The position numbers were made by a program, and so were the translations under genes. Shown here one piece after another: positions 27,402 to 33,845 of a stretch of 64,000 nt of DNA (position 1 is its first letter; every line of letters begins with the position of its first letter). Origin of the DNA: an uncultured Lewinella sp. (lineage in GTDB: Bacteria; Bacteroidota; Bacteroidia; Chitinophagales; Saprospiraceae); the NCBI GenBank assembly GCA_913057725.1, contig CAJXOS010000018.1, positions 1 to 64,000 on the forward strand, in the 5' to 3' direction. The notes below the pieces were generated by a model. The model ran no database searches. It was not told the origin of the DNA and was given only the letters and a program-made list of their open reading frames with translations.

Positions 27402-27437
27402 CAAAAAAACGCTCCGAACACCTGAGCATCCGGAGCG
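27402..27437 (-). terminator. Intrinsic terminator of the first small lipoprotein gene
   Basis: Minus strand: CGCTCCG stem, 14-nt loop, CGGAGCG, then a run of seven T. It lies 30 bp beyond the stop of the lipoprotein gene and also faces the EamA gene. Confidence 0.75.
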
Positions 27438-27466
27438 CCATTGCTTTCCATTATGTATTTAGCGGC

Positions 27467-27988
27467 TTAGATGTCTTCTAGTACACCTTTCCACTCGCCG
27501 GTGAGGGTTTTGCCGTCGGCGGTAAGGGTGAAGGTGATGGTTGTTTCGGTACCATCAATGGCAATATCTACGGTGCCATCGGTGAAGGCTACCTTGGTGC
27601 CGGAGAAGGTGTCGAGGTTGTAGTCGAGAAAAACTTCCGAACCAGGAACGATCGTGAAAGCATTGCGGACATCAGCCCAGTTGTAGGTGCCGGCCTTGAG
27701 CCCCGTGGAACTATCCGTGTTGAGATCCAGATAGACGATTTCTCCCTGACCAGTGAGGCTGAAGCCAGACTTATCTACTCCCGCTGTAACGAGGAAGATA
27801 TCCCAGTCGTGGGAGCTGTTGAGGTTGGCACCCACATCGTTCAAGAAGCCCTTGGCTAGGGCGTAGGTAGTGCCGTCGTAGGTGAACTCATTCTTGATGG
27901 TGGTGCCAGGATCGTCGTCGTCATTGTTACAGCCAGAGAATACCGTGAAGGCAGTGATTGTTAATAGGGCAAAGAATACATTTTTCAT
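27467..27988 (-). CDS. Small lipoprotein, paralog 1
   Basis: Not a recognised family. The start at 27988 (MKNVFFALL) is preferred. A lipobox FSGC precedes an Asp-rich tether (NNDDDDP), then about 145 residues of predicted beta-strands ending GEWKGVLEDI. It is clearly paralogous to the gene at 28576-29100: shared EFTYDGTTYALAKGFL / EFTYNDTTYDVPNGYL, HDWDIFL / HDWDVYL, YLDLN, FTLT and the final GEW-G-LE. Probably an outer-membrane-anchored beta-sandwich; function unknown. Confidence 0.75.
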   Translation of the reverse strand: MKNVFFALLTITAFTVFSGCNNDDDDPGTTIKNEFTYDGTTYALAKGFLNDVGANLNSSHDWDIFLVTAGVDKSGFSLTGQGEIVYLDLNTDSSTGLKAGTYNWADVRNAFTIVPGSEVFLDYNLDTFSGTKVAFTDGTVDIAIDGTETTITFTLTADGKTLTGEWKGVLEDI

Positions 27989-28371
27989 CAGTGTCAATTT
28001 TACGGGGAATTCCCCTTAGGGTTTACGTTTGAAAACAGGCGCTCATCGGCGCTTTCGATGGTATATGTGTGTTAGGTGACCGGAGGTAAGTACCGGTGTT
28101 GATTTTTTTGAAAAAAAGTTGAAGCGGCACTCTTCGGGAGGTGGCGACTGCCTGGTATTTCTCTAAGCAGCACGCCATTTGGGAGCAAATGTAGAAGCCT
28201 ATCTAAAACTGGCAAGCGAAATGTTCTGAATCGACACTTTTGCAAAAAAAAGGAACTGGAAATGTTCTGAAATGACATGCAGGTGTGCCGTTCGGCAGGC
28301 TTTGGCCTGCAAATGATAGGGACGACCCGCTGAATGGGCGACTGCCCTGGCAGGAGCGCGGCGCAGGGACT

Positions 28372-28456
28372 GCGCAAGGGCTAAGGATAGGAGGTGCGCG
28401 CAGGCGTGCCGGATAGCCTGGCGCTACGCCCGCGGGCGTAAAGCGAAGCCCCCAAC
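28372..28456 (+). repeat. Interspersed structured repeat, copy B
   Basis: Blocks in order: GCGCAAGGGCTA, GGATAG, stem GGTGCGC-gcag-GCGTGCC, GGATAGCC, hairpin ACGCCCGCGGGCGT (28426-28439), AAGCGAAGCCCCCAA. The blocks match copies A and C while the hairpin arms differ in sequence. Confidence 0.75.
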
Positions 28457-28514
28457 AGGAAGTCGGAAGATGAAGTTTGAATTGCGCAAGAGTGTGATGA
28501 AAGGTGCTAACATC

Positions 28515-28552
28515 CAAAAAAATACCCCGCCTACTGCAAGCAGCGAGCGGGG
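28515..28552 (-). terminator. Intrinsic terminator of the second small lipoprotein gene
   Basis: Minus strand: CCCCGC stem, inner CTGC-tt-GCAG pairing, GCGGGG, then TATTTTTTT. It lies 23 bp after the stop of the gene. Confidence 0.75.
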
Positions 28553-28575
28553 CCATGAAAGGGGAAAAGTAACGC

Positions 28576-29100
28576 TTACACATTTTCTAGTGTTCCGGAC
28601 CATTCGCCGGTAACGGTGCTTCCATCAGAGAGCGTCAGGGTAAAGGTGATCGTCGTATTAAAACCGAGGGTGCGAATATTGACAGTGCCATCGCGGGCGT
28701 CAATAGCGGTGCCCTCGAAGGTGCCGAGGTTGTAGTCGAGGCCCATAGTGCCCACGACGAGCGAAAAATCGCGTCGGGTGGCCGACCAGCTGTAGTTGCC
28801 AGCGAGCAGGCGTTCGGAGCTACTGACGTTGAGGTCGAGGTAGATATAGTCGCCGATGCCCGTGATACCGAAGGCGTCACCCTTGGTGATGCTTTCGGAA
28901 GTGAGGTAGACATCCCAGTCGTGGATGGCGCCGCCGTTGGTGCCAAAGTCGATCAGGTAGCCATTGGGTACATCATAGGTGGTATCATTGTAGGTGAACT
29001 CGCGGGGGCCACCAAAATCGTCGTCATCGTCCCTGGGGTTACAGGAGGTAAGGACCGAAAAAGCAAAGAGCACAAAGAGCACGTAATAGACTTGGTTCAT
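28576..29100 (-). CDS. Small lipoprotein, paralog 2
   Basis: The start at 29100 (MNQVYYVLF) is chosen; an ATG at 29112 adds four residues, and the long track ORF is unsupported. Lipobox LTSC, an Asp-rich linker (RDDDDD), then the same beta-rich domain as the gene at 27467: EFTYNDTTYDVPNGYLIDFG, HDWDVYLTSES, YIYLDLN, GEWSGTLENV. Function unknown. The two copies and their matching terminators suggest local duplication. Confidence 0.75.
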   Translation of the reverse strand: MNQVYYVLFVLFAFSVLTSCNPRDDDDDFGGPREFTYNDTTYDVPNGYLIDFGTNGGAIHDWDVYLTSESITKGDAFGITGIGDYIYLDLNVSSSERLLAGNYSWSATRRDFSLVVGTMGLDYNLGTFEGTAIDARDGTVNIRTLGFNTTITFTLTLSDGSTVTGEWSGTLENV

Positions 29101-29301
29101 GATCGTGGACATAAGTGGGTGCAGTGAGCGTGATGTTCTTTTAAGTATAACGAAGGTAAGTCTAAATTGTGCGTACGAGGGTTGATTGTGCGGCGGTGGG
29201 AATGGTAACCAGCCGGGGGGCAATTTTTTCAAAAAAAGGAGCTGGTCGCTACAAGTAGGGGCTGATTTTGCGATCTTTCTCATTCAAAAACCGCCGGACC
29301 T

Positions 29302-30765
29302 ATGCTACGCTTGCTCGCCTTACTGCTGCTGACTACCCATTGCTATGTGCCCCTGAGTGGCCAGCCCGACTGGCAGGCGACGGTAGACGAATGGGTGCAG
29401 GACGAGTACTTTAGGCACGCCAGTGTGGGCGTAGCGATAGCCGATGCCAGTACCGGCCGCCTGCTGGCGCACCATCGTGGCGGTAAGAGCCTGATACCCG
29501 CCTCGAACCTGAAGCTACTGACCACGGCCACCGCCCTGGCAGTGCTGGGCCCCGACTACCGCTTTGAGACGCAGCTGGCCCACGACGGCTATGTGGATGC
29601 AGAGGGCGTACTGCACGGCAACCTGTACCTGGTAGGCAGCGGCGACCCGACGCTGGGCTCGCCGGAGATGGAAGGCACCCCCAGCTGGCGGACGCTGCTA
29701 GAGCGCTTTCGGCTAGCCGTGCAGCAGGCCGGCATACGCCAACTGACGGGCCGAGTGGTAGCCGATGACAGCGCCTTCTCGAGTGCGGCCAATGGCAGCC
29801 ACTGGCAATGGCTGGATATGGGCAACTACTACGGCTGCGGCACCTTTGGGATAAATGTACACGACAACCTGTACTACCTGCGCTTTAGGCAGCAGGGCAG
29901 CCTGGGCGCTACGCCCCCCGTAGCCCGGGTGGAGCCTGCCATACCGGGCCTGCAGTTTGAGAACGAAGTGACCAGCGCCGCGCGCGGCAGCGGCGATAAT
30001 GCCTACATCTACGGCGCGCCCTATACCTACCAGCGGCACCTGCGGGGCACCATACCGGTGGGGAGTGGCTTGTTTAGTATAAAGGGCTCCATACCGGACC
30101 CACCCCTATTTGCGGCCCAGCAGCTGCAGCAGGCGCTGGAGGCCGTGGGCATTGTGAGTCTGCGCCCACCCAGCACCATACGCAAGCTGGAGCCCGAAGC
30201 GGCACAAGACGAGCGCCGGACGGTACTGTACCGGCACCAGAGCCCCAGCCTGGCGGCCATAGTAGACCGCACCAACAAAGAGAGTGTGAACCTGTACGCG
30301 GAGGCCCTGCTGCGGGCCATAGGTCTGGCTAAGCAAGGCGAGGGCAGTGAAGCGGCCGGCTTGGAAGCCACCTATAGCTACTGGCAAGAACGCGGCCTGC
30401 CCACGGCGGGCGTGCAGCTGTACGATGGCTCGGGCATGGCCCCGCGCAATGTGCTGCCGCCGGCCTTCTTCACTAAACTACTGAGCAGTATGTACCAGGA
30501 TGAGCGCCTGCGCGAGGCCTACTGGGAGAGCCTGCCGGTGGCGGGCCGATCGGGCAGCCTGCGCAACAGCCTGCGCGGTACTGCGGCCGAAGGGCGCCTG
30601 CGCGCCAAGAGTGGCTCGCTGGAGCAGGTGCGTGCCTATAGTGGCTTCGTGAGCCGGCGCGACGGGCAGGTGCTGGCCTTTAGTGTGATGCTGAATAACT
30701 ATGAAGGGGGTGGCGGTGATGCACGGCGGGAGTTGTTGGGGTTGATGCGGGAGTTGGCGGAGTGA
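29302..30765 (+). CDS. dacB: PBP4-type D-alanyl-D-alanine carboxypeptidase
   Basis: 487 residues with an N-terminal signal peptide. Peptidase S13 motifs: SxxK in PASNLKLL (about residue 60), SxN in ESVNLYAEALL, and the KTG-equivalent AKSGS near the C-terminus. It trims peptidoglycan peptides in the periplasm as carboxypeptidase or endopeptidase. Length and spacing fit the family with its inserted domains (about 90-270). Base composition is noticeably GC-rich, with many CTG and, oddly, many ATA isoleucine codons, unlike most of the window. Confidence 0.9.
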   Translation: MLRLLALLLLTTHCYVPLSGQPDWQATVDEWVQDEYFRHASVGVAIADASTGRLLAHHRGGKSLIPASNLKLLTTATALAVLGPDYRFETQLAHDGYVDAEGVLHGNLYLVGSGDPTLGSPEMEGTPSWRTLLERFRLAVQQAGIRQLTGRVVADDSAFSSAANGSHWQWLDMGNYYGCGTFGINVHDNLYYLRFRQQGSLGATPPVARVEPAIPGLQFENEVTSAARGSGDNAYIYGAPYTYQRHLRGTIPVGSGLFSIKGSIPDPPLFAAQQLQQALEAVGIVSLRPPSTIRKLEPEAAQDERRTVLYRHQSPSLAAIVDRTNKESVNLYAEALLRAIGLAKQGEGSEAAGLEATYSYWQERGLPTAGVQLYDGSGMAPRNVLPPAFFTKLLSSMYQDERLREAYWESLPVAGRSGSLRNSLRGTAAEGRLRAKSGSLEQVRAYSGFVSRRDGQVLAFSVMLNNYEGGGGDARRELLGLMRELAE

Positions 30766-30776
30766 CCCACCCCAAA

Positions 30777-30797
30777 CCCCTCCCTGGGAGGGAGGGG
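30777..30797 (+). terminator. GC-rich hairpin after dacB
   Basis: CCCCTCCC-tggga-GGGAGGGG, an 8-bp stem 11 bp after the stop, followed by CTTTA. Probably an intrinsic terminator with a weak U-tract. Confidence 0.55.
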
Positions 30798-30830
30798 CTT
30801 TATAGGGAGGTGAATGAATGAGTAAAAGGT

Positions 30831-31787
30831 ATGAACGAAAGGAATAAGGGAATAGTAGCGGTGGTGCTGGCGGCACTGGTGTGGAGTACGGCGGGGCTGT
30901 TTATCAAATGGTTGCCGCAGGATGCCTTCACGATATTGTTTGTGCGGGCTATCTATACGATGCTGGTGTTTTATGCGGTGTACCGCCTGGAGGTGCTGCG
31001 CTTTAATAGGCAGACCTTCATCAATATGCTCTTTTATGCGGGGCTGCTGGTGTGTTTTGTGACCTCCACGAAATGGACCACCGCGGCTAATGCCATCTTT
31101 TTGCAGTATACGGGCGTGGCCTACGTACTGCTGCTGGAGCCGCTGTTGTTTAAGCTGCCGTACAGGCGCATCAACATCATCACTACCGTGGTGTGCTTTT
31201 TGGGGATGAGCCTCTTCTTTATGGAAGACTTTGATGCCAGTGGCGGCTGGGGGCTCATCATAGCGGCGGTATCGGGCGTGGCCTATGCGGGTTTTATGCT
31301 GGGCCAGCGTGCCAACCCGCCGGAGTACCACGTGGCGGCGGTGTTTTGGGGTAATCTGCTGGTGGCGGGCATAGGGCTGCCGAGCTTCCTGGCGGCGGGG
31401 AGCTTTACGATGGAGGCACAGCTGATGCTGGCCTACCTGGGCCTGATACAGATGGGCTTGGGCTATCTGCTATTCACCTACGGCCTGAAGCGGACCACCG
31501 CCACGGAGACCTCGCTAATAACCATGCTGGAGCCGCTCTTTAACCCGGTGTGGGTGGCAGTGGGGTACGGGGAAAAGCCTAGCGTGCTGGCGATAGTAGG
31601 CGGGGTGATAATAGTGGTGGCGCTGATTGTGCGGATTTTGGTGCTGCGGAAAACGGTGGGGCGGGAGCGGAAGGTGGAGAAATTGGGTGAGGGTACCCTG
31701 TACTACGTACCTAGTACTAAACAATCTTACTGCTTGATGATCATTTGCTGCTGGATATCTTTGCCTGCTTGTACCTGTAAGAAATAG
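30831..31787 (+). CDS. EamA transporter, copy 2, with abnormal C-terminal tail
   Basis: 318 residues, about ten membrane helices in two EamA halves (LAALVWSTAGLFIKWLP; IAAVSGVAYAGFMLGQRA). The family-like sequence ends near residue 285 (LVLRKTVGRERK). The remaining 30 or so residues, including a Cys-rich LMIICCWISLPACTCKK, are the antisense of the T9SS domain of the convergent protease gene; the genes overlap by 61 bp. The natural stop seems to have been lost. GC-rich with ATA codons, like dacB. Substrate unknown. Confidence 0.82.
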   Translation: MNERNKGIVAVVLAALVWSTAGLFIKWLPQDAFTILFVRAIYTMLVFYAVYRLEVLRFNRQTFINMLFYAGLLVCFVTSTKWTTAANAIFLQYTGVAYVLLLEPLLFKLPYRRINIITTVVCFLGMSLFFMEDFDASGGWGLIIAAVSGVAYAGFMLGQRANPPEYHVAAVFWGNLLVAGIGLPSFLAAGSFTMEAQLMLAYLGLIQMGLGYLLFTYGLKRTTATETSLITMLEPLFNPVWVAVGYGEKPSVLAIVGGVIIVVALIVRILVLRKTVGRERKVEKLGEGTLYYVPSTKQSYCLMIICCWISLPACTCKK

Positions 31788-33307
31788 GTGCCTGCTGGCA
31801 GATTCGCTGGTGTATACCACTGCAGCTCGGTGAGCTCCTGTTGGTTGGGGATGTGCTCTTCTGCTACCAGCTGGCCCACACTGTTATAAAGGCTTACCTG
31901 TGCCGATACACCCACCGGTACCTCCATTGTGACCATGCTCACTTGGGAGAATGGGTTGGGGGAGGTTTGGAGGGTGAGGTGGGTAAGTGTTGGATCGGTC
32001 TCTATACGTCTAGTCCCACCGTCGGCTTCAGATTGTGAGAAATAATTACTAAGATTCAGAACTTGTCCATTCTCAACGGTTGTGTTTAGTGCGGGAACAA
32101 TGTCGGCATTCGATAAAAGCAGGCTCTTTATTTCGACCATGGATGAGTTAGGATTAGCTATAGCTAGCTGAGCAAGTGCAGCAGTTACTTGAGGTGCGGC
32201 AAAAGAAGTACCCGTAGATAAATAATAATTTGAGCCATCATTGGTGAGAATGTCTACAGCCTCTGTTGCAATTTCATAAAACTCTGGATTGGAATTTGTT
32301 CCTTGCCAAGGTTGAGTGAAGCACTGTTCTGTACCAGCAACGGATATTTCCGTCGCTAGGGCTATTTCGCCTGGAAAAACATTCCTTCTCGAGTCAAAGC
32401 CTTGATTACCAGCAGCACTGACTAACGTGATATTATCAAATGGAATAATTGGGGAACTACCTGCGGTAGTACCAAAAATTTCCGCCCATTCTTGCTTTAA
32501 TGTCGAAGAACCTCCAGCTAGGTGTCCTGTTGTAGTAATTAGGTTGGCACTGAAATTAACGATGACTCTATCTTCTGGCCCCCAGTCGCCGGACTCGAAT
32601 TGATCTTCCAAATAACCAGCCAGTTTTAACAAAATGTCTGAGGTACTTTGCCCTGTGTTTTCGAAAGTCACGAGGTTCAAATATTCAACTCCTGTAGCTC
32701 CAGTCTGTGTCAGGATATTTTCGATCACGGAAAATACTTTTAGACCATGAGTTCCCCCTAAAACTGTTGAATCATTAAACAAATTGATTGTAGTCATTCC
32801 AGGTATATATTGATCAGCGATGATGACCTTTATTCGTTCTTGGTTGGAATTCACAGACTGATCTTGACCAATAAGTCGATTATTGTGACTATCGTCACAG
32901 TTTGGAAGAGGGTCGAATGTTCCATTAGAATATAAAAGCCCACCATCTCCTATGAATAGTAGCATTTGCAAATCTCCGTCTTGGACATTGCTACGAGCTG
33001 TCGAATTTCCTTGTTCCCCATTTTGGATATTGATGTGCCAAAGCAATTCCTCAACATTATTAATGATTGAGGATTCACCATTTTCGGTGTAAGTGATGGG
33101 GAAGTTAATATTTGCCCAAAGTTCAAGTCTATTGTCAGAGTTTATCGTTGAATATTCCGAAATTCCGTACAGGTCGCGCAGCACTTGTTGGTTAATAGGT
33201 GATGCGCTAGAAGTATACCGAACAATAAACTCACTGGAAGAATAACTTTGGGCGGTAAGTTGAAACGCTAATGATAGTCCTAGGAGCACTTTTACAATTG
33301 TGTTCAT
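31727..33307 (-). CDS. Secreted subtilisin-like (S8) protease with T9SS sorting domain
   Basis: 526 residues: signal peptide (1-19), about 120 residues without known domain, a divergent S8 catalytic domain (about 155-395) and a T9SS sorting domain (about 445-526, SPNPFSQVSM, LPAGTYFLQV). Catalytic candidates are Asp165 in VIIADQY (usual VIDTG is altered), His187 in GGTHGLKV (usual HGTHVAG altered), oxyanion Asn301 in SAAGN and Ser368 in GTSFAAP. A triad is present but two motifs are unusual. The body is AT-rich whereas the T9SS part (31727 to about 32010) is GC-richer. Divergent from the TPR-CHAT protease gene. Confidence 0.8.
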   Translation of the reverse strand: MNTIVKVLLGLSLAFQLTAQSYSSSEFIVRYTSSASPINQQVLRDLYGISEYSTINSDNRLELWANINFPITYTENGESSIINNVEELLWHINIQNGEQGNSTARSNVQDGDLQMLLFIGDGGLLYSNGTFDPLPNCDDSHNNRLIGQDQSVNSNQERIKVIIADQYIPGMTTINLFNDSTVLGGTHGLKVFSVIENILTQTGATGVEYLNLVTFENTGQSTSDILLKLAGYLEDQFESGDWGPEDRVIVNFSANLITTTGHLAGGSSTLKQEWAEIFGTTAGSSPIIPFDNITLVSAAGNQGFDSRRNVFPGEIALATEISVAGTEQCFTQPWQGTNSNPEFYEIATEAVDILTNDGSNYYLSTGTSFAAPQVTAALAQLAIANPNSSMVEIKSLLLSNADIVPALNTTVENGQVLNLSNYFSQSEADGGTRRIETDPTLTHLTLQTSPNPFSQVSMVTMEVPVGVSAQVSLYNSVGQLVAEEHIPNQQELTELQWYTPANLPAGTYFLQVQAGKDIQQQMIIKQ

Positions 33308-33845
33308 GCTTTTGAATGATTATTTAAGAATATATATCATTACTATAAGCTCGTGTACTTTAAAACGTGACTACTTTTTTAGAATATTTCTTGCAATTCT
33401 GTAGTTGCAACAGATAAGTGTTTTTGTATTGTGTGATTTTGTCATTTATATAATTCTCTAGGTAAGAAAAGAAAAAACTTAGTAAATGTAATAGTTAATA
33501 TAATTGATATGCCATTCTTAGTAACAGGATCTAATCGATCCCTTGCTTATTATTAACCATGTGTCGTTTTGTTTTTTCTTGCAAAACGACACATGGTTTT
33601 GCGACGGGGCGAATTACTTTAGTTTTTGAAAAAATGAATCCATGTTGCTAAGTTGTAGATTTCTATTTTGAGAATTTTCTAACTTTTATACGCAAAATGA
33701 CTGAAAACGTCTGGACTCTAGAACAGGTTAATTAAATTACTCGATTTTCTGTTTCATTACTTAGTGTAGTATTTATGATCTAGCTCTATCTGCCACCCTA
33801 ATTTCTTATTTCGCTTTATTTATTACGTAGAAAACTGAATTGAAC
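33308..33845. other. AT-rich divergent intergenic region of the protease pair
   Basis: 538 bp, the most AT-rich stretch in the window, between the S8 and CHAT genes. It has no ORF of interest. Its main feature is a perfect 17-bp inverted repeat at 33555-33598. Confidence 0.6.
33555..33598. promoter_or_regulatory. 17-bp perfect hairpin between S8 and CHAT genes
   Basis: AACCATGTGTCGTTTTG and its exact reverse complement surround a 10-nt T-rich loop. It is nearly equidistant from the two divergent start codons (about 250 bp each). It could be a terminator insulating upstream transcription, an attenuator or a small RNA. Only a short T-run follows on the plus strand. Confidence 0.55.

Larger units (their letters stand above)
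27989..28575. other. Non-coding region holding repeat copy B
   Basis: Between the two lipoprotein paralogs. From left: two A/T homopolymer runs, the 12-bp direct repeat AAATGTTCTGAA twice near 28218 and 28260, a GCAGGC-tttg-GCCTGC hairpin near 28297, repeat copy B and the terminator of the right paralog. The proline-rich minus-strand ORFs here are by-products of the GC-rich repeat, not genes. Confidence 0.55.

Noticed and set aside
28203-28583. Proline- and arginine-rich minus-strand ORFs over the non-coding region
   Set aside because: They lie across repeat copy B and a terminator; the composition follows the repeat and no start context or family is visible.
30699-31331. 210-residue minus-strand ORF opposite the second EamA gene
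   Set aside because: It is antisense to a well-supported transporter, rich in His/Gln/Arg, and arises from the biased GC-rich codon use.
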